Part shown: positions 46,485-53,998 of the stretch, one piece after another
Layout: the number at the start of each line of letters is the position of its first letter
Position numbering within the stretch: position 1 is the stretch's first letter
Source: Streptomyces maremycinicus
GTDB taxonomy: Bacteria; Actinomycetota; Actinomycetes; Streptomycetales; Streptomycetaceae
NCBI RefSeq assembly: GCF_001184025.1
Contig: NZ_BBYG01000009.1
Coordinates: 310,001 to 374,000 of the forward strand
Reading direction: 5' to 3'
Length of the DNA stretch: 64,000 nucleotides
Translations under genes and position numbers: made by a program
The notes under the pieces: generated by a model
The model's input: the letters and a program-made list of their open reading frames with translations, nothing else
Told to the model about the DNA's origin: nothing
The model's database searches: none

Positions 46485-46519
46485 ACGGAATATTCCGTAG
46501 CGAAACAAACCGATAGGAT
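46485..46519 (+). promoter_or_regulatory. pyk promoter with a perfect 14-bp palindrome
   Basis: TAGGAT (46514-46519) lies exactly 6 bases before the pyk ATG and there is no ribosome site, the pattern of a leaderless gene with +1 at the A of ATG. ACGGAATATTCCGT (46485-46498) is a perfect palindrome covering about -41 to -28, the -35 area, so a dimeric regulator bound there could act directly on polymerase. Confidence 0.6.
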
Positions 46520-46525
46520 CGCCCC

Positions 46526-47956
46526 ATGCGCCGTTCGAAAATCGTCTGTACTCTCGGCCCCGCGGTCGACTCCCACGAAATGCTCGTGTCGCTGATCGAA
46601 GCCGGCATGAACGTGGCCCGCTTCAACTTCAGCCACGGCTCCCACGCCGAGCACCAGGGCCGCTACGACCGGGTCCGGGCCGCCGCCAAGGAGACCGGCC
46701 GGGCCATCGGTGTGCTCGCCGACCTCCAGGGCCCGAAGATCCGCCTCGAGACCTTCGCCGAGGGTCCGGTCGAGCTGGTGCGCGGTGACGAGTTCACCAT
46801 CACCGCCGAGGACGTCCCCGGCGACAGGACGATCTGCGGCACGACGTACAAGGGCCTGCCCAGCGACGTCTCGCGCGGCGACCAGATCCTCATCAACGAC
46901 GGCAACGTCGAGCTGAAGGTCCTGGACGTCGAGGGCCCGCGGGTGAAGACGATCGTCATCGAGGGCGGTGTCATCTCCGACCACAAGGGCATCAACCTGC
47001 CCGGCGCGGCCGTCAACGTGCCCGCGCTGAGCGAGAAGGACATCGACGACCTGCGGTTCGCGCTGCGCATGGGCGCCGACCTGGTCGCGCTGTCCTTCGT
47101 GCGGGACGCCAAGGACGTGGCCGACGTCCACCGGGTGATGGACGAGGAGGGCCGCCGGGTCCCCGTCATCGCCAAGGTGGAGAAGCCGCAGGCGGTGGAG
47201 AACATGGAGGACGTCGTCGCGGCGTTCGACGCCGTCATGGTGGCCCGTGGCGACCTGGCCGTCGAGTACCCGCTCGAGAAGGTCCCGATGGTGCAGAAGC
47301 GCCTCATCGAGCTGTGCCGCCGCAACGCCAAGCCGGTGATCGTGGCGACCCAGATGATGGAGTCGATGATCACCAACTCCCGCCCGACCCGCGCCGAGGC
47401 CTCCGACGTGGCCAACGCGATCCTGGACGGCGCGGACGCGGTCATGCTGTCCGCCGAATCGAGCGTGGGCGCGTACCCGATCGAGACCGTGAAGACGATG
47501 TCGAAGATCGTCACCGCGGCGGAGCAGGAGCTGCTCAGCAAGGGTCTCCAGCCGCTGGTGCCGGGCAAGAAGCCGCGCACGCAGGGCGGTTCGATCGCCC
47601 GCGCCGCCTGCGAGATCTCCGACTTCCTGGGCGGCCGGGGCCTGGTGGCCTTCACCCAGTCCGGCGACACCGCCCGCCGGCTCTCCCGCTACCGCGCGGC
47701 CCAGCCGATCATCGCTTTCACCACCGACGAGGGCACCCGCAACCAGCTGGCGCTCAGCTGGGGCGTCGAGTCGCACATCGTGCCGTTCGTGAACACCACG
47801 GACGAAATGGTCGACATGGTCGACCAGCAGATCGCCAAGATCAACCGCTTCAGCCCGGGCGAGATCGTCATCATCACCGCCGGCTCGCCCCCCGGCGTGG
47901 CAGGCACCACCAACATGCTCCGCGTCCACCACCTCGGTGGCGGCTCCCGCGACTGA
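46526..47956 (+). CDS. pyk: Pyruvate kinase
   Basis: 476 residues from ATG 46526. The protein begins RRSKIVCTLGPAVDS and continues MNVARFNFSHGSHAEH, the standard N-terminus. Other motifs: ADLQGPKIRLETF, VPVIAKVEKPQAVENM (catalytic Lys) near 47170, MVARGDLAVE near 47240 and VATQMMESMITNSRPTRAE near 47345. The C-terminal allosteric domain is present. It makes pyruvate and ATP from phosphoenolpyruvate. No Shine-Dalgarno site precedes the ATG; translation is probably leaderless. A strong terminator follows. Confidence 0.97.
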   Translation: MRRSKIVCTLGPAVDSHEMLVSLIEAGMNVARFNFSHGSHAEHQGRYDRVRAAAKETGRAIGVLADLQGPKIRLETFAEGPVELVRGDEFTITAEDVPGDRTICGTTYKGLPSDVSRGDQILINDGNVELKVLDVEGPRVKTIVIEGGVISDHKGINLPGAAVNVPALSEKDIDDLRFALRMGADLVALSFVRDAKDVADVHRVMDEEGRRVPVIAKVEKPQAVENMEDVVAAFDAVMVARGDLAVEYPLEKVPMVQKRLIELCRRNAKPVIVATQMMESMITNSRPTRAEASDVANAILDGADAVMLSAESSVGAYPIETVKTMSKIVTAAEQELLSKGLQPLVPGKKPRTQGGSIARAACEISDFLGGRGLVAFTQSGDTARRLSRYRAAQPIIAFTTDEGTRNQLALSWGVESHIVPFVNTTDEMVDMVDQQIAKINRFSPGEIVIITAGSPPGVAGTTNMLRVHHLGGGSRD

Positions 47957-47988
47957 GGGGCCCCGGCCCCCTGAGGGGCCTGTGACGG

Positions 47989-48033
47989 CGCCGAGGGCGC
48001 CCCCTGTGCGACAGGGGGCGCCCTCGGCGTTTT
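47989..48033 (+). terminator. Strong intrinsic terminator after pyk
   Basis: A perfect 19-bp stem (47989-48007 with 48011-48029), 3-base loop GCG, then TTTT at 48030-48033. It lies 32 bases after the pyk stop and probably also limits readthrough from the convergent operon. Confidence 0.92.
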
Positions 48034-48076
48034 CTGCGGCTCCCGGACGGGTCTCGGGACGATCGGCCGGTGCTGC

Positions 48077-49447
48077 TCAGCCGGTCGTGTACTGGTGCAG
48101 ACCGGGGACGGTCAGCGTGCCGCCGAGCTGGCCGGCCTGCTGGACCTTCACGTCGGTGAAGTAGATCAGCGGGATGTTCAGCGGCGGCGGGCTCTTCGGG
48201 CTGAACGTGATGGGTATCAGGCCGAACAGGTTGCCGGAGATGCTCTCCGTGTACATGATCGTGTCGCCGTCACGGATGGTGGACGTGGTGCCCTTGCCCG
48301 CCTGTACGTGATACGTCTTGCCCGACTGCTTGTCGTTCACCGTCTGGTGCAGGTCGCCGATGTCGGTGCCGTCGGAGATGACGTACTTCAGCACCTCCTT
48401 GACCGTGCCGTTGGCGGTCTTCACCTTGACGATGCCCTGGTAGTCGGCGCCCTTGAGGAGCAGCGAACTGGCGTTCAGGTACCAGGGGTCGTCGGGCAGC
48501 CGGATCTTGTTGTCGATGCCGCCCTCTTCGTCCGTGGCGGCGGGACAGTCGTCGGCGTCCGTGCCGGCGCTCTCCGAGGGGCTCGGCGAGGCCGTGGCGT
48601 CGTCGGCGGCCTCCTCGGTGTCCTTCGCCGTGTCCTCGGCCTCGTCGGCGGTGTCCTTGACGGTGTCCTTCGCCGTGTCGGTGACGGCGTCGGTGGTGTC
48701 CTTGGAGGTGCCGGACGAGTCCTTGCCGGTCGAGCCGGAGGACCCCGCGGTGTCCGAGGCGCCGGAGCCGGAGTCCGACGACGGGTCGTCGGCCGAAGCC
48801 GACGCCGAAGCCGACGGAGACGGGCTCGAACCGGCCGTCGTGCCGGTGTCGTTGCCGTCGAAGAGATCCGTGATGGCGTCGCCGACGGTCTCCAGGAGGT
48901 TCTTGCTCGTCTCGGAGGCCGAGGGGCTCGCCGTCGCGGTGTCACCGGACGTCGACGACTTCTCGGGCTCGGCCGCCGCGGAGGACGCCGAGGGAGCGGG
49001 CTCGGCCGTGTCGTCGGAACCTGAATCCGACGAACCGGAGTCACCCGTGCCGCCCGCGTTGCCCGACGGGTCCTTCGAGTCGTCCGCGGACTCGTCCTTC
49101 GAGTCGTCCTTGGAGTCGTCGGCCGACTCGCTCGCGCTCGCCGAGGCGGACGGCGACGGGGAGGCCGAAGCGGAGGCGTCCGCGTCCTCCAGGGCCGCCA
49201 CGCAGTCCTTGTACTCGTCGATGGTCAGGCTCTTGGAAGCCGGCTGGTCCTCGGCGTTGGCGAGGGTCGGCGTGAACCCCATGCCCATGAGGACCGCGGT
49301 GGGCATGGCCGCCAGGGCTATCGCCTTGCCGGCCGGCATGTGGAGCCTGGTGAAGAGCGGCTTCTTCGGTGCCGCGTGCCGCGGCCCGGTGGTTCTCACG
49401 CGGGCAGCGTCCACATCGCTCCCGGTGGAAACCTCGTCAGCCGGCAC
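48077..49447 (-). CDS. Secreted/surface Ser-Asp-Ala-rich protein
   Basis: 456 residues. GTG 49447 has GGGAGG 5 bases upstream and overlaps the end of the DUF6114 gene by 11 bases. A cytoplasmic start of about 30 residues is followed by a signal or anchor helix (KAIALAAMPTAVLMGMGF, about residues 40-62, cut near ANA). After about 25 residues (IDEYKDCVAALEDA) comes a 220-residue low-complexity part rich in Ser, Asp, Ala, Pro and Lys-Asp-Thr repeats. It ends in a folded C-terminal domain of about 150 residues (from CPAATDEEGGIDNKIRLPDD). It looks like a stalked surface protein. Its constant neighbours are DUF6114 and DUF6230 genes. Function is unknown. Confidence 0.82.
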   Translation of the reverse strand: MPADEVSTGSDVDAARVRTTGPRHAAPKKPLFTRLHMPAGKAIALAAMPTAVLMGMGFTPTLANAEDQPASKSLTIDEYKDCVAALEDADASASASPSPSASASASESADDSKDDSKDESADDSKDPSGNAGGTGDSGSSDSGSDDTAEPAPSASSAAAEPEKSSTSGDTATASPSASETSKNLLETVGDAITDLFDGNDTGTTAGSSPSPSASASASADDPSSDSGSGASDTAGSSGSTGKDSSGTSKDTTDAVTDTAKDTVKDTADEAEDTAKDTEEAADDATASPSPSESAGTDADDCPAATDEEGGIDNKIRLPDDPWYLNASSLLLKGADYQGIVKVKTANGTVKEVLKYVISDGTDIGDLHQTVNDKQSGKTYHVQAGKGTTSTIRDGDTIMYTESISGNLFGLIPITFSPKSPPPLNIPLIYFTDVKVQQAGQLGGTLTVPGLHQYTTG

Positions 49448-50075
49448 TGTGCCTCCCGTTCGCCCCGTTGGCCGGGCTCGTTCCTGACAGATCGTGCAGA
49501 TCGTGCGGCTCGCCCGCCCCCTGGTCGTCCTTCGTGAAGGACGGCTTCTCGACGGGGGCCGGGCCCGTGCTGTACGGGTTCTCGGTGAGGTCGCCCGCAT
49601 CGGCGGGAGGTGCGGGGAACGCGCCCTCGGGGGCGCCTCCGGTGGCCGCGCCGGCTTCGGGGGCCGGAGCGTGGGCGGGCGGTGTGCCCGGTACCCACGA
49701 CACGGCCATCGCACCGCCGACCAGCGCGAACAGGAAGCCGATGAGGAAGCCGCCGAGGTTCGACACCGGGATGGACACCAGGCCGAGCAGGATGGCCGCC
49801 ACTCCGGCGAAGACCTGTACGTGCTTCTGGAACCACAGACTGATGCCCAGGACGCCCAGCAGCACGCCGATGATCAGCGAACCCGCGCCCGCGGTGGTGG
49901 CCATCGCCAGCGTCAGGTGGCCCACCTGGAGGTGCGCGTAAGGGAAGTACGCGATGGGGAAGCCGGCGATAAGGACGAACAGGCCCGCCCAGAACGGCCT
50001 GGTTCCCCGCCAGGCGCGGAACTGCTGCCTCCGGCGGGTGAACTGACCGGGGGCGACAGGGGTCTCGGCGCTCAT
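49437..50075 (-). CDS. DUF6114 membrane protein
   Basis: 212 residues from ATG 50075 with GGGAG about 10 bases upstream. After a basic start (TRRRQQFRAWRGTRPFW) there are four or so membrane helices between about residues 30 and 140, including LFVLIAGFPIAYFPY and GSLIIGVLLGVLGISLWF. The C-terminal about 70 residues are Pro/Ala/Gly-rich and soluble. The helix pattern and short loops match DUF6114. It lies between a DUF6230 gene and a surface protein gene and may anchor or export them; that is inference. Confidence 0.82.
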   Translation of the reverse strand: MSAETPVAPGQFTRRRQQFRAWRGTRPFWAGLFVLIAGFPIAYFPYAHLQVGHLTLAMATTAGAGSLIIGVLLGVLGISLWFQKHVQVFAGVAAILLGLVSIPVSNLGGFLIGFLFALVGGAMAVSWVPGTPPAHAPAPEAGAATGGAPEGAFPAPPADAGDLTENPYSTGPAPVEKPSFTKDDQGAGEPHDLHDLSGTSPANGANGRHSAG

Positions 50076-50193
50076 GGAAAACAGCTCCCTGGTGCGGCGT
50101 TTCTGTGGTGGTGAGTCGAACTGCTGGTGAAGCCAGGGGCTTCAGACCGGACGGGCGGGGGCGCCACCGGCCCCCCCGCCCGTCACAGAGTGC

Positions 50194-50826
50194 TTAGTAG
50201 CACTCCTTGACACCCGTCGACAGCGACATCTTCAGGCCGCTGAGCTTGAAGGTTCCGGCGGTGGTGGCCCACGCCGTCTGCTTCACGTCGGTCAGCGTGG
50301 CGGAGTCCGCCTGCTGGGCGAACCCGTACGGGTTGGCCGTGTCACCGCTCTTGAGGCCCGGACCCTTGGAGGCGTCCTTGGCGGCCACACCGATGTCGAT
50401 GCCCTTGAACACGGCGTCCGCGCTCAGGTCCTCGACGTCGATGTAGAGGTTCTCGGCCTCGACCGGCGTACCGCCGCCGCCGGCCTTCAGCTGAAGGCTG
50501 ACGGAACCGAGCAGCGGGATGTTCGGGGTGACCACGGACTGGCACATGTTCGTGATCGAGGCGCTCTTGAACGCCGAGACGGCGACGGCGTGAGCCGTCT
50601 TCTTGCCGTCGAGGGTGTAACCCGAGTCGATCGCGCCGTACTGCGAGAAGCCCGTGCCTTCGAGCTTGTCGGCCGTCACCTTGAACGACTGACCGGACAC
50701 GCTGAACGACGCGGCCAGTGCACCCTGCGCGAGGGCGACACCTATACATGCCGTAGCGGCGACGCTGGGCACCATGACCACAGCGAAGCGCTTCCATCTG
50801 GTCCCGCCACGCACCTGGGACTCCAT
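50194..50826 (-). CDS. DUF6230 secreted protein
   Basis: 210 residues from ATG 50826 with AAGGAGG 5 bases upstream. Residues about 10-40 are a signal peptide (RWKRFAVVMVPSVAATACIG, cut near ALAA). The mature part begins SFSVSGQSFKVTADKLEGTG and is beta-rich with a conserved ITNMCQSV segment, GLKSGDTANPYGFAQQAD and a C-terminal Cys in KECY. This matches DUF6230, sometimes labelled cholesterol esterase in databases, though no esterase triad is visible. It is the first gene of a three-gene minus-strand operon with DUF6114 and a surface protein. Confidence 0.82.
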   Translation of the reverse strand: MESQVRGGTRWKRFAVVMVPSVAATACIGVALAQGALAASFSVSGQSFKVTADKLEGTGFSQYGAIDSGYTLDGKKTAHAVAVSAFKSASITNMCQSVVTPNIPLLGSVSLQLKAGGGGTPVEAENLYIDVEDLSADAVFKGIDIGVAAKDASKGPGLKSGDTANPYGFAQQADSATLTDVKQTAWATTAGTFKLSGLKMSLSTGVKECY

Positions 50827-51203
50827 ATTTCCTCCTTCTCGGACGTACATCTCCTGGCCCTGACTAGCCCCCTCGTACGGCGGCTCAGCCGGGCAGGGAT
50901 GGGAGAAGTGCTACGTCCTCGGGAAGGGGAGCGCCCGTCTCGGAGGCGCGAACCGCGCACCGATCACCGGCGATCACCCCCGAGCGACAACCACTGGTCG
51001 CGCCTGACACGCATCACGCACAACCTTGCCGGACAGGCTTCACCGCAGCGAAGACCCCCCTGTCCGAGAGCCGACGCCACTGCCGTCGGCTCTGCTCGGT
51101 GGGGACCCAGGAAAACCCGTTGACCCAACCGGCTGTAGGGGTACGGGATTGGACCGAGCGTGGCCGATCGTGGTGCATTCTCGCCGCCCGCACAAGGGGG
51201 TTC

Positions 51204-51219
51204 GTTACTCGCTAGTAAC
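51204..51219. promoter_or_regulatory. Palindrome GTTACT-CGCT-AGTAAC
   Basis: A perfect 6-4-6 palindrome. A related element, TTACT-TGC-AGTAAC, lies at 51335-51348, so the half-site TTACT recurs twice in the same gap. The form is typical of TetR-type operators; the cognate regulator is not known. Confidence 0.45.
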
Positions 51220-51349
51220 GGCCGGATAACCGAACAACGACCCATAGGTCTCGACCGGCAACACAGGGTGTCATCAACGGCCGGGACAAAGCTGTTGATC
51301 GCTGGACAGAATCCGACAGAACAACGCCCAAGTCTTACTTGCAGTAACA

Positions 51350-51387
51350 GCGGCCGCGATTACCAAGATTTGGTAAAGCGCGGCCGC
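51350..51387 (-). terminator. Hairpin downstream of the thioredoxin-TPR gene
   Basis: GCGGCCGCG (51350-51358) and TTACCAA (51360-51366) pair with TTGGTAA (51370-51376) and CGCGGCCGC (51379-51387) around loop GAT, with a small internal bulge. It lies 85 bases past the stop on the minus strand. It is a likely terminator without a U tract; an operator role is possible. Confidence 0.5.
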
Positions 51388-51471
51388 ACCGGAACCACAT
51401 CGGCTGAAGTTTCACTTCGGCACCACGGCCTCTGACGTTTAGTGACTGGTCAGAACCGGGCGCCCGCCCGC

Positions 51472-52446
51472 TCAGAACAGGGCGCGCGCCAGCGCCCGCC
51501 GGGCCGCCCCCACCCGGGGGTCCTCGGGGCCGACCACCTCGAACAACTCGAGCAGCCGCAGCCGTACGGCGTCCCGGTCGTCGCCGGCCGTGCGCCGCAC
51601 GGTGTCGATGAGCCGCCCGAAGGCGTCCTCGACATGACCGCCCACCAGATCCAGGTCGGCCGCGGCGATCTGCGCCTGCGCGTCCTCGGGCTTGTCGGCG
51701 GCGTCCTTGCGCACCTGCTGCGGGTCCATGCCGCCCACCCGCTGGAGCAACTCGGCCTGGGCGAGCCCGAGCTTGGCCTCGCTGTTGCCCGGGTCGTCGG
51801 CGAGGACGTTGCGGTACGCCTGCACGGCGCCGCCGAAGTCACCCGCGTCCAGCGCCCGTACGGCGGCTTCGAGCAGCGCGTCGTAGGGCCCGGCGGGCTC
51901 GGTCTCGGCCGCCTCCGCGGAGGCCGGCTCGGCGTCGGCGTCGACGGTCAGGCCGGTGAGTCCGAAGCGCTGCTCGGCGACCTGCACCAACTGGTCGAGG
52001 GTCTGCCGGATCTGCGCCTCGCCGGCGGCCCCCTGGAAGAGCGGCAGCGCCTGTCCGGCGACGACCGCGAAGACGGCCGGGATGCCCTGCACCCCGAACT
52101 GCTGCATCAGCATCTGGTTGGCGTCGACGTCGATCTTGGCGAGCAGGAAGCGGCCGTTGTACTCGACGGCGAGCCGCTCGAGGACGGGGCTCAGCTGCTT
52201 GCAGGGCTGGCACCACTCGGCCCAGAAGTCGATGACGACGGGCACCTCGGCGGACCGCTGGAGGACCTCCCGCTCGAAGCCCGCCTCATCGACGTCGATG
52301 ACGAGATCGGCCGGGGAGACGGCCCCCGCGCCGCCCTGCCGGGCCGTTTCGGCGCGCGTCTGCTCCGCCTTCGCCTTGGCCTCCTGGGCCGCCTTCACCG
52401 CGGCGAGGTCGACGACTCCGCTCATGGACATGTTCCGTGGCTGCAT
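51472..52446 (-). CDS. Thioredoxin-domain protein with C-terminal TPR-like region (CnoX/YbbN type)
   Basis: 324 residues from ATG 52446 with GGGGGAGG 8 bases upstream. The first about 45 residues are Ala/Gln/Lys-rich. A thioredoxin domain follows at about 46-160 with active site WCQPC (Cys79, Cys82) and GIPAVFAVVAG. After an acidic linker, the C-terminal about 135 residues form tetratricopeptide-like helices (YDALLEAAVRALDAGDFGGAVQAYRN). The family acts as a redox-linked holdase or co-chaperone. Unlike E. coli CnoX, both active-site cysteines are present, so it could also be a reductase. No signal peptide. Confidence 0.92.
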   Translation of the reverse strand: MQPRNMSMSGVVDLAAVKAAQEAKAKAEQTRAETARQGGAGAVSPADLVIDVDEAGFEREVLQRSAEVPVVIDFWAEWCQPCKQLSPVLERLAVEYNGRFLLAKIDVDANQMLMQQFGVQGIPAVFAVVAGQALPLFQGAAGEAQIRQTLDQLVQVAEQRFGLTGLTVDADAEPASAEAAETEPAGPYDALLEAAVRALDAGDFGGAVQAYRNVLADDPGNSEAKLGLAQAELLQRVGGMDPQQVRKDAADKPEDAQAQIAAADLDLVGGHVEDAFGRLIDTVRRTAGDDRDAVRLRLLELFEVVGPEDPRVGAARRALARALF

Positions 52447-52674
52447 GCGTCTATCCTCCCCCGTCCGCGCGCCTGCGTGAAAAGCGTTCCGAATACGTCC
52501 CGAACATCCCGAACATGAGCACCGGGGTCCCCACCCCGCACCCGGCCGGGCCGGTCGGCCCGCGCACGTCCCGCGCGGGCTTTCGCTACGAGTCGTAGCG
52601 TAATGGCACCGAGTGCCTCCGCAACACCCCGCCTCGGTGATCTCCCTCACGGAAGCCCCTGACAAACCGCCGGT

Positions 52675-52680
52675 TATGGT
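52675..52680 (+). promoter_or_regulatory. Probable -10 element of a leaderless tetR transcript
   Basis: TATGGT at 52675-52680 lies exactly 6 bases before ATG 52687 with no ribosome site, as for other apparently leaderless genes in this window. No clear -35. Confidence 0.5.
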
Positions 52681-52686
52681 CGGTGA

Positions 52687-53382
52687 ATGCAGATCCGCAC
52701 CCCCGCCTGTCGCACGGGCCGTCCGCGCAGCGCCGCGGCGGACACCGCGATCCTGGCCGCGACCAGGGAGGCGCTGGTCGAGCTGGGCTGGTCCAAGCTG
52801 ACGCTGGGGGACGTGGCGACGCGCGCGGGGGTCGCCAAGACGACGCTCTACCGCCGCTGGGCCGGGAAGAACGAACTGGTCGTCGACGCGGTCGCGGAAC
52901 TCTTCGGCGAACTCGAACTCCCCGACCGGGGCAGCCTGGCCGCCGACATCGAGGGTGTGGTCCTTCAGTTCGCGGCGATCCTGGCCCGTCCGGAGGCCAA
53001 GAGCGGCCTGATGGCGGCCGTCGCCGAGTCCACCCGGGACGACGCGCTGCGCGAGCGCATCCGCGCCTCCATCGTCGATCCACAGAAGGACCTGGTCCTG
53101 GAGGGCCGCGCCCGCGCCCAGGCGCGCGGTGAACTCCCCCCGCAGGCCGACCCGGCCGAGGCGGCCCGCACGGTCGACCTCATCTTCGACGTCGTGGCGG
53201 GTGCGGTGGTGCACCGCACCCTGGTCAGCGCGGAACCGGCGGACGAGGAGTGGGTGCGCAGCTTCACCCGGGTCCTGCTGCTGGGCCTGACCGCGACCAC
53301 CGGCCCACCCGACGACCTCCCCGACGCAGACGCCGAAGGCGGGGCCCGCTCAGGGCCTGGAGGCGAGCCCGCAGACACCTGA
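52687..53382 (+). CDS. TetR-family transcriptional regulator
   Basis: 231 residues from ATG 52687. The N-terminal HTH reads ILAATREALVELGWSKLTLG then VATRAGVAKTTLYRRWAGKN (about residues 22-65). The C-terminal ligand domain is TetR_C-like. The last about 20 residues (from PPDDLPDADAEGG) are low complexity, and the stop codon TGA lies inside the first unit of a 24-bp minisatellite that continues for about 560 bp. If that stop were lost, the frame would continue through the repeats to 54228. Target genes are unknown; candidates include the divergent thioredoxin-TPR gene. Confidence 0.9.
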   Translation: MQIRTPACRTGRPRSAAADTAILAATREALVELGWSKLTLGDVATRAGVAKTTLYRRWAGKNELVVDAVAELFGELELPDRGSLAADIEGVVLQFAAILARPEAKSGLMAAVAESTRDDALRERIRASIVDPQKDLVLEGRARAQARGELPPQADPAEAARTVDLIFDVVAGAVVHRTLVSAEPADEEWVRSFTRVLLLGLTATTGPPDDLPDADAEGGARSGPGGEPADT

Positions 53383-53940
53383 GCACAGGGGCCCGCAGAC
53401 ACCCGAGGGCGGGGAGCGCAGGGGCCAGACGCCCGAAGACAGTGGCCCGCAGACACCCGAGCGCGGGGGCACGCAGACACCCGAGCGCAGTGGCCCGCAG
53501 ACACCCGAGCGCGGGGGCACGCAGACACCCGAGCACAGGGGCCAGACGCCCGAAGGCGGGTGCCCGCAGAGGCGGGAGGGCGGGGGCACGCAAACGCCCG
53601 AGCGCAGGGGCCCGCAGACACCCGAGCGCAGGGGCCCGCAGACACCCGAGCGCGGGGGCACGCAGACACCCGAGCGCAGGGGCCAGACGCCCGAAGGCGG
53701 GTGCCCGCAGAGGCGGGAGGGCGGGGGCACGCAAACGCCCGAGCGCAGGGGCACGCAGACACCCGAAGGCGGGGGCACGCAGAGGCGCGAGGGCGGGGGC
53801 ACGCAGACACCCGAGCGCAGGGGCCGGACGCCCGAAGGCGGGTGCCCGCAGAGGCGGGAGGGCGGGGGCACGCAAACGCCCGAGCGCAGGGGCCAGACGC
53901 CCGAAGGCAGCGGCCCGCAGACGCCCGAGGGCCGGGGGCC
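53370..53940. repeat. 24-bp minisatellite between tetR and icmA
   Basis: About 24 imperfect head-to-tail units of GCAGACACCCGAGCGCGGGGGCAC and close variants. A higher-order block containing GGGGCCAGACGCCCGAAGGC and GTGCCCGCAGAGGCGGGAGG occurs three times. It fills the gap between two convergent genes, and the first unit supplies the last codons and stop of tetR. Because the unit is a multiple of three, all six frames stay mostly open, giving long false reading frames. There are no unique spacers, so it is not CRISPR. Confidence 0.9.
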
Positions 53941-53998
53941 GACGTTCGCCCCCGCCCCACCTCGCGCCCGCGCCCGCGCCCGCGCCCGCCGACGTCCG

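Larger units (their letters stand above)
50827..51471. other. Long dyad-rich intergenic region
   Basis: 645 bp with lower GC than the genes and no convincing coding frame on either strand. It holds at least five inverted repeats: GTTACT-CGCT-AGTAAC (51204-51219), TTACT-TGC-AGTAA (51335-51347), a 38-bp hairpin (51350-51387), GAAGT-TTC-ACTTC (51406-51418) and TCTGAC-n12-GTCAGA (51431-51454). It must contain the DUF6230 operon promoter and the 3' end of the thioredoxin-TPR transcript. A small RNA is possible but not shown. Confidence 0.6.

Noticed and set aside
48095..49487. Long plus-strand frames opposite the Ser/Asp-rich surface gene
   Set aside because: They are shadows of the repetitive Ser/Asp/Ala codons. 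The minus-strand gene has a ribosome site, signal segment and operon context.
51160..51435. Small genes of 67-93 residues in the dyad-rich gap, both strands
   Set aside because: Low third-position GC, no ribosome site, no family resemblance, and they run through several hairpins.
53370..53940. CRISPR array
   Set aside because: The repeats are directly adjacent with no unique spacers, and no cas genes are present.
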